Part shown: positions 27,595 through 36,320 of the stretch, piece by piece
Numbering within the stretch: the first letter of the stretch is position 1
Layout of the letters: each line of letters begins with the position of its first letter
Source of the DNA: CAYWXV01 sp964462535
GTDB taxonomy: Bacteria > Bacteroidota > Ignavibacteria > OLB7
Direction of reading: 5' to 3'
Length of the DNA stretch: 64,000 nt
NCBI GenBank assembly: GCA_964462535.1
Contig: CAYWXV010000017.1
Location: 7,146 to 71,145, forward strand
Notes under the pieces: generated by a model
The model's input: the letters and a program-made list of their open reading frames with translations, nothing else
Databases searched by the model: none
What the model was told of the DNA's origin: nothing
Program-made: the position numbers and the translations under genes

Positions 27595-29499
27595 CTATCG
27601 AACGTACATGGACAAGACACCAAGATCAGACCTGGATACGCCGGCAATTCGGGACGCCTGACCAAGAGAACGTGGACGAATCCTTCCCAGCTTCTCACGC
27701 GCCTCCGACGAGAGGGATTTGATCCGCTCGTAATCGATGCTCTGGGGAATAGATGTTCTCTCCATCTCGGAGAACCGGTCAATTTCCTGGCGCTGGCGTT
27801 GAAGATAGCCATCATATTGAGCCTGAATCTCCAACTGCTCCGCTACCTGAGGACTGCCGAGCAATACGAGGAGTTCGGGCGACGTAACAGTCTCGGAGCT
27901 TGCGATCCACTCGGCGATCTCGGGGAGGGAGCAATCCTGCCGTTTGAGAAGCTGCCAGGCTCTCGTTGTTTCCTGGTGGGGACGTCCGGGACCAGGCTCA
28001 ACTGGAGTTCCTTCCAACAGCTCGCGCCCCCGCTCCACCATCCGTCCCTTCTCCTGGACCCTTAGAAGCTCTTCCGCATCAACAAGGCCCAGGCGCGCGG
28101 CCAGCGGTGTGAGGCGAAGGTCCGCGTTGTCCTGTCGCAGGAGAAGTCGATACTCGGCACGTGACGTGAACATGCGGTAGGGCTCGTCGATAACCAGATT
28201 GGCGAGGTCGTCCAGCAGAACGCCGACATAGGCGTCCGACCGATCCAGAACGAATGGTTCCTCCTGCCGCAGGCGGAGTGCAGCGTTGATTCCTGCGATC
28301 AGCCCCTGAGCCGCTGCCTCTTCATACCCCGATGTCCCGTTGACCTGCCCGGCAAAGAACAATCCACCCACCAACTTGCTTTGCAGAGTAACATCGAGTT
28401 GGTACGACGGGAAGTAATCGTATTCCACCGCATATCCATACCTGAGGATCTCGGCGTTGCGGAGAGCCGGGATCGATCTGAGCGCAGCCTCTTGCACGTC
28501 CGCTGGCAACGACGTAGAGAATCCGTTGACATAGACGGAGTCCGTATCGAGGCCCTCGGGCTCGAGGAAGATCTGATGGCTCTCGCGGTCCGGGAACCGG
28601 GCGATCTTATCCTCAACGGAGGGACAGTAGCGAGGGCCGACGCCGTCGATCACCCCCCGGAACATCGGAGATCGATCGAAACCAGATCGCAGCACCCGAT
28701 GCGTTTCTTCATTTGTCTCCGTCAGGTAGCATGAGATCTGATTCGCCACTCGGCTCGTAGCCCGCGAAAAGGGAACTGGGGTGGCGTCTCCATTGTCTCT
28801 GCGGGTAAGGGAAAAGTCGATTGAGTGTCGAGCTACGCGAGGAGGCGTCCCTGTCTTAAGTCGCCCCGTGACGAATCCAACCGATCGAAGCGAACCGCTG
28901 AGGCCGATAGCGGCCCCCTCGCCTACGCGCCCCCCTGGGGTCGCCACCATTCCGGTGTGCATCTTCCCTGCGAGAAACGTACCGGAGCAGACGATCACGG
29001 ACTTGCACGGAACAAATCCACGGTTCGAAAGAACAACTCCCGAAACGACACCGTCCTGGATCCTGACATCAACAACGTCGTCCTCGACGACAACGAGGTC
29101 CTGAATCTCATCAAGCCGTCGTTGGGCAAGCAGGGGGTATAGATCTTTGTCGTTCTGCGATCGCGGGGACCACATGGCTGGCCCTTTTGAGCGACCGAGC
29201 ATCTTGAACTGCAACCCGGACGCATCTGCTATACGCGCCATCTCACCACCCAGGGCATCGATTTCGCGGACCAATTGTCCCTTGGCCATGCCGCCAATCG
29301 CTGGGTTGCACGACAAACGTCCGATCGCGGTTCGATCCATCGTAACGAGGGCCGTACGGCAACCCATGCGGGCCGCTGCCGACGAGGCCTCGATTCCGGC
29401 ATGGCCGCCACCCACGACCACGACGTCGAAATACATCTGCTGCGAAGAGTCTGGCGACATCAAGATTTGATTTCGAGGAATTCGTTCCACGTGGAACAT
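27595..29499 (-). CDS. mnmG: tRNA uridine-5-carboxymethylaminomethyl modification enzyme MnmG
   Basis: A flavoprotein of up to 634 residues that, with MnmE, modifies wobble uridine 34 of several tRNAs. FAD-binding VVVVGGGHAGIEAS is near the N-terminus. Other conserved stretches are CNPAIGGMAKGQLVREIDAL, MLGRSKGPAMWSPRSQNDK, GTFLAGKMHTG and GQVNGTSGYEEAAAQGL. E. coli MnmG is 629 residues. The ATG at 29499 lies in the second parS site, so residues 2-5 (FHVE) are encoded by parS; ATGs at 29460 and 29436 are alternatives. It is 19 bases after mnmE. Confidence 0.96.
   Translation of the reverse strand: MFHVERIPRNQILMSPDSSQQMYFDVVVVGGGHAGIEASSAAARMGCRTALVTMDRTAIGRLSCNPAIGGMAKGQLVREIDALGGEMARIADASGLQFKMLGRSKGPAMWSPRSQNDKDLYPLLAQRRLDEIQDLVVVEDDVVDVRIQDGVVSGVVLSNRGFVPCKSVIVCSGTFLAGKMHTGMVATPGGRVGEGAAIGLSGSLRSVGFVTGRLKTGTPPRVARHSIDFSLTRRDNGDATPVPFSRATSRVANQISCYLTETNEETHRVLRSGFDRSPMFRGVIDGVGPRYCPSVEDKIARFPDRESHQIFLEPEGLDTDSVYVNGFSTSLPADVQEAALRSIPALRNAEILRYGYAVEYDYFPSYQLDVTLQSKLVGGLFFAGQVNGTSGYEEAAAQGLIAGINAALRLRQEEPFVLDRSDAYVGVLLDDLANLVIDEPYRMFTSRAEYRLLLRQDNADLRLTPLAARLGLVDAEELLRVQEKGRMVERGRELLEGTPVEPGPGRPHQETTRAWQLLKRQDCSLPEIAEWIASSETVTSPELLVLLGSPQVAEQLEIQAQYDGYLQRQRQEIDRFSEMERTSIPQSIDYERIKSLSSEAREKLGRIRPRSLGQASRIAGVSRSDLGVLSMYVR
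29483..29498. other. parS-like centromere site 2
   Basis: CGTTCCACGTGGAACA contains the perfect 14-base palindrome GTTCCACGTGGAAC, a parS consensus core. It overlaps the first codons of mnmG. Together with the site at 27556 it brackets the mnmG gene 1.9 kb apart. Confidence 0.88.
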
Positions 29500-29518
29500 C
29501 GATTCTACGAGAAAGCCG

Positions 29519-30877
29519 CTACTTCCCGATGCAAAACTGAGAGAACACGGCGTTCAGAACGTCCTCCGTGACAGAGGCGCCTGCAAGCTCGGACAGAGGC
29601 ACAAGCATCTCCCGGAGTATTGACGAAACAACAACAGTATCCGAAAGTTCGCTGGCTAAGGCATCTTCCACCATCCCAACCATTCTCTGGCACAGACTTC
29701 GTTGCCGCTCTGTCACAAGAACCTCGACCCCCGTTCCCTCACCAGTGAGGCCGACGGCCAACCTTGCAAGAAGCTCACGGACAGACTGCGGTCGATGGAC
29801 AGATACGACCCCCCAGAACTCCGCATCCTCCTCGTTCAAGGACACATCCGCCTTCGTTCCCACGATGAAGTGTCGAACATCGGAGAGCTGACCAGCAAAC
29901 GCTCTCGCTGACTCCAGGGCAGCCTTGAAGTCTTCTGACGACGTATCAACCAGGATCAGCACGACATCGACGCGGTCCGTCAATTCGCGAGCCATCGAAA
30001 CACCAACAGCTTCAACGGCATCATCGGTATCGCGAAGCCCGGCGGTATCGATCAATGTCAGCCGAACCCCATCAACCACAACATCTTCCTCGACATAATC
30101 GCGGGTAGTCCCAGGTGTCTCACTAACGATGGCCCTATCGTACCCAACAGAGGCATTGAAGAAACTCGACTTGCCGGCATTAGGACGACCGGCAAGCAAT
30201 ACCCGCGGATGCCTCCGCAAGAGTTCTCCGCGATCGAAATCAGCGATCAGCGACCTCGAAAACAACAAGATTTCCAACAAAACACTCTCGATTTCACTAC
30301 TGGACGCGAAGCTGTATCCCTCTTCCACAAAATCGAGTTCAAGCTCGAGGCGCGCCAGGACCGACAGAACTCGCTCCCTCAGATCCAACAACTTCGACCG
30401 GATAACGCCTCGCAGCCCACGCTCGGCAGCGGCTAGAGCAGCCCGCGAATCCGCGGCCAACAGATCCGCAAGAGCTTCAACCTGGGTGAGGTCGATCCGG
30501 CCGTTGACGAACGCTCTGCGTGTAAACTCGCCGGGATCGGCCACGCGTGCACCAGCATTGACGGCCGCACTAATGACCAGCTCAGCGATAGCGACATTGC
30601 CATGGAGATGGAGCTCGACAACGTCTTCCCCAGTGTACGAGCGAGGGCCAGGAAACCGAACGGCAAGAACCTGGTCTATAGCATCACCCCCAACAGAGAC
30701 GGTGCCGAACACGAGCATGCGAGCGGGTGAATCTGCGATACCACCACCCTGCTCCCTCACAAAGATTGTGTCAGCAATTCGGACGGCGTCGGTGCCACTG
30801 AGCCGAACGACACAGATGCCCCCGGAGCCCAACGGTGTGGCACGTGCCACTATGGTATCAACAAAGTCATTCAACAC
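29519..30877 (-). CDS. mnmE: tRNA modification GTPase MnmE
   Basis: A 452-residue GTPase, partner of MnmG in tRNA U34 modification; E. coli MnmE is 454 residues. The N-terminal formyl-THF-binding part begins DTIVARATPLGSGGI. The G domain has GRPNAGKSSFFN (from residue 230), a TPGTTRDY switch and DTAGLRDT. It ends in the invariant FCIGK. I chose a GTG start at 30877, 19 bases from the divergent DUF1573 gene. A longer frame reaching an ATG-type start at 30964 would overlap that gene and add an atypical extension. Confidence 0.93.
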   Translation of the reverse strand: MLNDFVDTIVARATPLGSGGICVVRLSGTDAVRIADTIFVREQGGGIADSPARMLVFGTVSVGGDAIDQVLAVRFPGPRSYTGEDVVELHLHGNVAIAELVISAAVNAGARVADPGEFTRRAFVNGRIDLTQVEALADLLAADSRAALAAAERGLRGVIRSKLLDLRERVLSVLARLELELDFVEEGYSFASSSEIESVLLEILLFSRSLIADFDRGELLRRHPRVLLAGRPNAGKSSFFNASVGYDRAIVSETPGTTRDYVEEDVVVDGVRLTLIDTAGLRDTDDAVEAVGVSMARELTDRVDVVLILVDTSSEDFKAALESARAFAGQLSDVRHFIVGTKADVSLNEEDAEFWGVVSVHRPQSVRELLARLAVGLTGEGTGVEVLVTERQRSLCQRMVGMVEDALASELSDTVVVSSILREMLVPLSELAGASVTEDVLNAVFSQFCIGK

Positions 30878-30896
30878 AGATGGGTAATTTACGCCG

Positions 30897-31298
30897 ATGC
30901 CAATCTCATTACTCGTGCTGCTTCTGACATTTACGTCGCAAAGTGCCAGGAGCATTCCACACATACCGGATACAACGCGCCCGTACCTGGATCCTGCTGA
31001 GGTGGTGGTTACTGACTCCAGCGCGTACGCCAGCTTTCATGTGAAGGTGATCAACCCAGGGGACAGCCTGGTGGCGATCGAGTCGATTCAACCGAGCTGC
31101 GGTTGCCTGCTGGCAACGATCCAGAACAGCAACTCGACACGACAGAGACCAGCAGATATCTACGTGGCGGTGACAACAGCCAGGATGGACACCCTTCAGC
31201 CGATCACAATCGATGTATTCACAAATCGGACCGGCTCCACTCCTCTACGACTAACGATTCGCAAGCGGAACCTTACACAGAGTGCTGGCGATTACTAA
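30897..31298 (+). CDS. Exported DUF1573-type protein
   Basis: A 133-residue protein with a short signal peptide (MPISLLVLLLTFTSQSARS). The remainder resembles DUF1573, a beta-sandwich family common in Bacteroidota envelopes. Key phrases are FHVKVINPGDSLVAIESIQPSCGCL (the NxG...I..v..sCGC core) and later VFTNRTGSTPLRLTI. Function is unknown. It is divergent from mnmE and overlaps the downstream lipoprotein frame only in a spurious N-terminal extension; the two are probably cotranscribed. Confidence 0.8.
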   Translation: MPISLLVLLLTFTSQSARSIPHIPDTTRPYLDPAEVVVTDSSAYASFHVKVINPGDSLVAIESIQPSCGCLLATIQNSNSTRQRPADIYVAVTTARMDTLQPITIDVFTNRTGSTPLRLTIRKRNLTQSAGDY

Positions 31299-31326
31299 TG
31301 GAGATTCTCCGACCCGCGAGGGCCTC

Positions 31327-31689
31327 ATGCGTGTGATTGTTCCTTTCGCGGCGGTCGTCGTGGTGATATTGGGTGGGTGTTCGTCCGGGGTTTCTCCCGA
31401 TGAACGCGATCGCATCGCTATCGCGTATGCCGAGACACTCATCGCCCGACAGAGTCATCCCGGAGATTCCCTGGCCACAGCGCACGCAGTGGATTCCGTG
31501 TTAGCGGCCTTTGGCTACGACAACGCAAGCGACCTGACGGAGGACGTGAATCGCGTGGCAACAGAGGCAGAGCAGTTCAGAACGATGCTGGACTCATCGC
31601 AGCACTACATTGAGCGTGTCAGAAGTGGCGCCAACGCAGTTCAGCGTTCAGAACAGGACACAACAAAGGGGGCGGATCAAGCTCGTTGA
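31327..31689 (+). CDS. Small putative lipoprotein
   Basis: A 120-residue protein whose N-terminus MRVIVPFAAVVVVILGGCSSG is a lipoprotein signal with lipobox LGGC (Cys18). The mature part is helical, with paired AYAETLIARQ, AHAVDSVLAAFGY and ATEAEQFRTMLD segments, and resembles short DUF4296-like Bacteroidota lipoproteins only loosely. I do not assign a family. It starts 28 bases after the DUF1573 stop. The stop codon lies inside the terminator hairpin. Confidence 0.7.
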   Translation: MRVIVPFAAVVVVILGGCSSGVSPDERDRIAIAYAETLIARQSHPGDSLATAHAVDSVLAAFGYDNASDLTEDVNRVATEAEQFRTMLDSSQHYIERVRSGANAVQRSEQDTTKGADQAR

Positions 31690-31701
31690 CCCACCCCCTT
31701 T
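31665..31701. terminator. Terminator between lipoprotein gene and dnaK
   Basis: AAAGGGGG pairs with CCCCCTTT, with additional TCAA/TTGA pairing inside. The site lies where the plus-strand lipoprotein gene and the minus-strand dnaK gene converge and probably serves both. Confidence 0.75.
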
Positions 31702-31728
31702 CGCTAACCGTCACATCAGCGGCAGACG

Positions 31729-33639
31729 TTATCTGGCTTCCTTATCGTCATCAACGATGGTGTAGTCAGCGTCTTCAACACCACCAGACCCCGCCTGTTC
31801 CCCTCCGGTCGCTCCGGCCGCCTCAGCGCCTTCAGGGGCTGCGCCCTGGTACATCTGTTGGGATACCTCACTCCAGGCACGATCAAGAGCGTCCTTCGCC
31901 GATCGGATGTCGTCGATCGAATCACTCCTGAGCGCCTCCTCCAACTTCGTTGTCGCCTCCTCGATTCGCGTCTTCCCCTCCGCAGGTATCTTGTCCCCAA
32001 GCTCCGTCAACTGCTTCTTGGTCGAGAAGACCGTCTGATCAGCCTGGTTGCGCAGCTCAACCTCCTCCTTCCGCTTCCGGTCAGTAGCCGCATTGTCCTG
32101 AGCCTCTCTCTTCATCCGATCGATCTCAGCCTGATTTAGGCCGCTTGACGACGTGATTCGGATGGATTGCTCCTTGGATGTTGCCTTATCCTTCGCAGAA
32201 ACATTCAGAATCCCATTTGCATCGATGTCGAACGTAACCTCGATCTGAGGTACACCGCGGGGAGCTGGGGGAATGCCATCCAGGTGGAACTTCCCGAGCG
32301 ACTTATTATCCCCTGCCATCGGACGCTCACCCTGCAGAATGTGTATCTCGACTGACGGCTGGCTGTCTGCTGCCGTTGAAAAGATTTCGGTCTTTCGGGT
32401 GGGAATGGTTGTGTTCGAAGGAATCATTGGTGTCAGGACACCACCCAGCGTCTCGATGCCGAGCGTGAGAGGCGTAACGTCCAACAGAAGGACATCCTTG
32501 ACGTCACCCTGCAGAACCGCACCCTGGATGCCGGCGCCAATGGCCACAACCTCATCAGGGTTGACACTTCGATTCGGTTCCTTTCCAAAGAACTCGCGGA
32601 CAAGCTGCTGGATCTTCGGGATACGCGTCGAACCACCAACAAGAATAACCTCGTCGATCTGGCTTGGATTCATCCCTGCATCTTTCAAGGCCTGATGACA
32701 GGGATCCAGCGTTCTGCGGAAGAGGTCCTCGCAGAGTTGCTCGAACTTGGCTCGCGTGACGACCAGATTCATGTGCTTCGGCCCTTCTGGCGTCGCTGTG
32801 ATGAACGGAAGGTTGACGTCCGTCTGCATCATCTGGCTCAGCTCCATCTTAGCCTTCTCAGCCGCTTCCTTGAGCCTCTGGAGGGCCATTGGGTCGGACC
32901 GGAGATCAATTCCCTCCTGCTTCTTGAATTCGTCCGCCAGGTAATCGAGAAGACGCTGGTCGAAGTTGTCGCCGCCGAGGTGTGTGTCACCGTTGGTTGA
33001 CTTGACTTCGAACACGCCGTCGCCCAACTCGAGAATCGAGATATCAAACGTTCCACCGCCGAGGTCGTAGACAGCAACCTTCTCGTTCAAACCCTTCTTG
33101 TCGAGACCATACGCCAGCGCGGCAGCCGTCGGCTCATTGATTATGCGACGGACCGTCAACCCGGCAATTTCGCCTGCATCCTTCGTCGCCTGACGCTGCG
33201 AGTCATTGAAGTACGCAGGGACGGTAATGACAGCCTCAGTCACTTTCTGTCCAAGGTAGTCCTCCGCCGTCTGCTTCATCTTCTGAAGAATCATCGCCGA
33301 GATCTCAGGGGGTGAGTACAAACGATCGTCAATCTTCACCCGCACCGAGTTATTCTCGCCAGCCACCACCTCGTACGGTATCATCTTCTCTTCTTCCTTG
33401 ACCTCCGACTCCGTGCGGCCCATGAATCGTTTGATCGAGAAGACGGTGTTCGTGGGATTCGTTACGGCCTGCCTCTTTGCCGCTTGTCCCACCAACCGAT
33501 CCCCCGACTTCGTAAACCCAACAACCGAAGGCGTGGTACGAGAGCCCTCGCTGTTCGGGATAACCACGGGGGACGTTCCTTCCATGACAGCCACAACGGA
33601 ATTCGTTGTGCCCAAGTCAATGCCAATAATCTTGCTCAT
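31729..33639 (-). CDS. dnaK: Molecular chaperone DnaK (Hsp70)
   Basis: A 636-residue Hsp70 (E. coli 638). The N-terminus is IIGIDLGTTNSVVAVMEG. The ATPase has VYDLGGGTFDISIL and VILVGGSTRIPKIQQL. The substrate-binding domain follows (LDVTPLTLGIETLGG), then a helical lid. The C-terminus EDADYTIVDDDK is a typical acidic tail. An AGGAG site seven bases upstream supports the start. It lies 56 bases downstream of the hsp20 gene; no grpE, dnaJ or CIRCE operator was seen nearby. Confidence 0.97.
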   Translation of the reverse strand: MSKIIGIDLGTTNSVVAVMEGTSPVVIPNSEGSRTTPSVVGFTKSGDRLVGQAAKRQAVTNPTNTVFSIKRFMGRTESEVKEEEKMIPYEVVAGENNSVRVKIDDRLYSPPEISAMILQKMKQTAEDYLGQKVTEAVITVPAYFNDSQRQATKDAGEIAGLTVRRIINEPTAAALAYGLDKKGLNEKVAVYDLGGGTFDISILELGDGVFEVKSTNGDTHLGGDNFDQRLLDYLADEFKKQEGIDLRSDPMALQRLKEAAEKAKMELSQMMQTDVNLPFITATPEGPKHMNLVVTRAKFEQLCEDLFRRTLDPCHQALKDAGMNPSQIDEVILVGGSTRIPKIQQLVREFFGKEPNRSVNPDEVVAIGAGIQGAVLQGDVKDVLLLDVTPLTLGIETLGGVLTPMIPSNTTIPTRKTEIFSTAADSQPSVEIHILQGERPMAGDNKSLGKFHLDGIPPAPRGVPQIEVTFDIDANGILNVSAKDKATSKEQSIRITSSSGLNQAEIDRMKREAQDNAATDRKRKEEVELRNQADQTVFSTKKQLTELGDKIPAEGKTRIEEATTKLEEALRSDSIDDIRSAKDALDRAWSEVSQQMYQGAAPEGAEAAGATGGEQAGSGGVEDADYTIVDDDKEAR

Positions 33640-33695
33640 GTATTACTCCTGTGTGATTTGATTCTATGCTATGCGCAGCCCGGGTACTTCTCATG

Positions 33696-34133
33696 TCACT
33701 GAATCGGAACGGATATGCCGGGCTGTGGTCTCTTTCTGGGAATAGTGATCGTAAGAACACCATCTTTAAACGCTGCTACGGCCTGTGAATAGTCCATCTC
33801 GATGTCGCGCGGCAACTCGAATTGTGCGGACAAGCTCCCGTACCGGCGCGTACGTCTGAATACGGTTCCGTTCTCAACATCGTTCTCCCGTCGTTCACAC
33901 GTCAGACTAACCTTCTCACCTCCCATCGTCAACGAGATGTCATCCTTTACCACCCCAGGCAACTCAATCTCGACAAGAACCTGTTCAGGCGTGGAAATGA
34001 CATCGTAGGCGAACAGTGCTCCAGACGGATTCTTTTCACTGCTCCGTGGTCCTCCTGCGTCGGTTACGATGTTTACGAGCCGTGCCGAGACGTTCTGAAG
34101 CTCTCTGACCCAATCAAAATTATCTCGATGCAT
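33696..34133 (-). CDS. Small heat-shock protein (Hsp20/alpha-crystallin)
   Basis: A 145-residue holdase chaperone. The alpha-crystallin domain spans about residues 40-135, with VLVEIELPGVVKDDISLTMGGEKVSLTCER, the conserved FRRTRRYGSLSAQFELP, and the A-x-x-x-n-G-V-L motif as AAFKDGVLTITIPR. The tail ISVPI carries the I-x-[IV]-type oligomerisation motif. A GGGAG site precedes the ATG. It is cotranscribed with dnaK, as expected for a heat-shock pair. Confidence 0.93.
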   Translation of the reverse strand: MHRDNFDWVRELQNVSARLVNIVTDAGGPRSSEKNPSGALFAYDVISTPEQVLVEIELPGVVKDDISLTMGGEKVSLTCERRENDVENGTVFRRTRRYGSLSAQFELPRDIEMDYSQAVAAFKDGVLTITIPRKRPQPGISVPIQ

Positions 34134-34779
34134 GATGTACTCCCTTCAATTGGTGGGTTCTCCTTGTCGGAGGATTCGCCGTTCCTAACAACATATATGC
34201 CATCAGTTCATTTCTGCCAATCTGACGCATAGATCGTACCAGTCATTGATCCCGTGTCACCTTTCAACCAATCTGTGCAGCAAACATGTCAACCTGTTCA
34301 TTCTGATCTCTCTATTCTCATTCACTGAATACATAGAAAGAGTTTTTGTTGTTTATGTCCCTGTGGATAGGTGGATAGAGTTACGTGACGTAATGAAAAG
34401 ATGCGGAAATCAAGCAGAATCAATTGTTTTTGAGCCATCTATGGTGTGGAGAAGTTGGGGAAAACACGCAGGTTCTCCACACTGCCGTGGATAAGCGTGA
34501 GGGGAGGGACTTGAGAGCCTCGCAATTCACAGCGGATTCACACGAATTCCACAGATCCTGGTCGAAATGTGGATGACGATGTGGATAACCGTCGTCGAAA
34601 ACGAGAGAATTTCGCCGCTTCTGAATGGACGCCTTACATAGCCGTTCGTGTCACGGCCGTGGAACATACCAAGTATCGGAATCGTTGAATTTCTCTGAAA
34701 ATCAATACTCAGCTGTTGAAACGACAAAGGGTGACCGAAGCCACCCTCTGCGTTACACCTGAATTTGTTGCCGAAACGA
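34134..34779. other. AT-richer non-coding region with DnaA-box cluster (oriC-like)
   Basis: Between the hsp20 start and the pepA stop there are 646 bases without a supported gene. The stretch 34290-34440 is visibly AT-richer than its surroundings. DnaA-box-like 9-mers occur at 34362 (TGTGGATAG), 34445 (TGTGGAGAA), 34473 (TTCTCCACA), 34486 (CGTGGATAA), 34568 (TGTGGATGA) and 34580 (TGTGGATAA, consensus). All but the last have one mismatch. This composition fits an origin or a DnaA-responsive promoter region. Against an origin, the genes on both sides are on the same strand and dnaA/dnaN are absent. Confidence 0.5.
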
Positions 34780-36270
34780 CTATTGAAGCGGTGACCAGTT
34801 CTGAATCAGATCGACCAGGAGTCGAACCCCTGCCCCCGTGCCACCCTTGTTGATGTACCCCGACCCTTTCGATGTCATGCCTGTTCCAGCTATATCGAGG
34901 TGCGCCCAAGGGTACTCCCCAATGAAGTGCTTAAGGAAGAGGCCAGCGGTAATCGTGCCGGCTGCGCGACCGCCTGAATTCTTCACGTCGGCGACATCGC
35001 TCTTGATCAGCTCCTCGTACTCCTCCCACAGCGGAAGCTCCCAGACTCGGTCGTACGTCCGGTCCCCTGATTCCTTCAGTCGTGCATTCAGCGATGGGGT
35101 GTTGCCCATGAGGCCGGTTGCGTGGTTTCCCAGCGCGATGACGCACGCGCCCGTCAGCGTAGCAAGATCGATGACTGCCTGAGGATTGTACCGCGAGGCA
35201 TAGCTGAGAGCGTCTGCCAGTATCAGGCGTCCCTCGGCATCCGTGTTGTCAATCTCCGCGGTCTTTCCATTCAGGAACGTGACGACGTCGCCTGGCTTGT
35301 AGGCGCTACCGGACGGCATGTTCTCTGTCGTTGGCACCAGAGCGATAACGTTACGCGCGAGCTTGAGCTCAGCGATGCTGCGCATGGCGCCAACCACAGC
35401 AGCAGCCCCACCCATATCCATCTTCATATCACCCATCCCAGCGGACGGTTTGATAGAGATTCCACCCGAATCAAACGTGATTCCCTTGCCGACGAGTACA
35501 ATCGGCGCCTCGCCTTTCTTTCCCTTGTTCCACTCCATTATGACGAAGTAGGGCGGGCGGACACTTCCCTGATTGACGGCAAGCAACCCACCCATACCGA
35601 GACGCGTGATCTGTGCCTTGTTCAACACGGTCACCTTCACGCCAAGCTTTGAAAGCTCCTTGCATCGGGTGGCGAGTGTTTCAGGATCGAGTTCGTTCGA
35701 TGGCGCGTTCGCAAGATCGCGGGCAAGCGTGACTCCGTTTGAAACGCCCTCTCCTGTCGCTGTTCCGCGCCGTACGGCCGTCAGATCATCAGAATCTGCA
35801 AGTATGACGATCTGCTCCACCTTCTTCCGATCCTCCGGTTTCTTCTCCGTGAGGTACTTGTCAAAAGAATAGTTGCCAAGAAGCATCCCTTCAACAATCG
35901 CTTGCGATGACTGCTCAGCAGAAAGCGGAAGTGGGCGCACGACACAGGCCACACGCTGGCACTTTAGTGTGGTGGCACGTTGGATGGCCAGCGCAGCTGC
36001 ACGACGGAGCCGCTCAGTGGTTAGTCCGGTAGAGTCACCAATACCAGCGACGATCAGTCGTGGTGTCTTGCGGGAGCCCGTGTACAAGACCGAAATCTGA
36101 TCCGCAGCCCCAGTAATGTCGCCGGCCGAAAAAGGAGCCGATGTTCCTTCCCACGAGGCACCAATCCACGCAATCGTTTCCTGTTGTGCAGACTTGTCCT
36201 TCGCCAGAAAGACGATGACAGCATCTGCTGATGCGCCGTCGGCCTTGAATCGTTGAACGGATATCTTCAT
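34780..36270 (-). CDS. pepA: Leucyl (cytosol) aminopeptidase, M17
   Basis: A 496-residue dizinc aminopeptidase that removes N-terminal residues from peptides. The M17 motifs are GKGITFDSGGISIKP, the metal-site DMGGAAAV, and NTDAEGRLILADAL. The C-terminal catalytic domain is complete, ending around GGRAAGTITAGLFLKHF and WAHLDIAGT. The ATG at 36270 (MKISVQRF) is chosen; the frame extends to 36330 but would run into the end of guaA. It lies 50 bases downstream of guaA. Confidence 0.95.
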   Translation of the reverse strand: MKISVQRFKADGASADAVIVFLAKDKSAQQETIAWIGASWEGTSAPFSAGDITGAADQISVLYTGSRKTPRLIVAGIGDSTGLTTERLRRAAALAIQRATTLKCQRVACVVRPLPLSAEQSSQAIVEGMLLGNYSFDKYLTEKKPEDRKKVEQIVILADSDDLTAVRRGTATGEGVSNGVTLARDLANAPSNELDPETLATRCKELSKLGVKVTVLNKAQITRLGMGGLLAVNQGSVRPPYFVIMEWNKGKKGEAPIVLVGKGITFDSGGISIKPSAGMGDMKMDMGGAAAVVGAMRSIAELKLARNVIALVPTTENMPSGSAYKPGDVVTFLNGKTAEIDNTDAEGRLILADALSYASRYNPQAVIDLATLTGACVIALGNHATGLMGNTPSLNARLKESGDRTYDRVWELPLWEEYEELIKSDVADVKNSGGRAAGTITAGLFLKHFIGEYPWAHLDIAGTGMTSKGSGYINKGGTGAGVRLLVDLIQNWSPLQ

Positions 36271-36320
36271 TGTCACTTGATTGGGATGGATAATGCTCGA
36301 TAGTAGACGGATAGGTCCGA

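Noticed and set aside
27537..27815. A small gene over parS site 1 ending FHVKHHRSKE
   Set aside because: The FHVKH string comes from reading the parS palindrome; the rest of this frame overlaps the mnmG 3' end and resembles no protein, in particular not RsmG.
30830..30860. GGCACGTGCC near the mnmE start as a third parS
   Set aside because: The CACGTG centre is present, but the arms do not match GTTnC/GnAAC of parS.
33640..33695. A CIRCE or HrcA operator upstream of dnaK
   Set aside because: No TTAGCACTC-N9-GAGTGCTAA-like inverted repeat is present here or upstream of hsp20.
34246..34494. A plus-strand frame of 82 residues in the origin-like region
   Set aside because: Its composition is not protein-like beyond a chance hydrophobic run, and it lies across the DnaA-box cluster.
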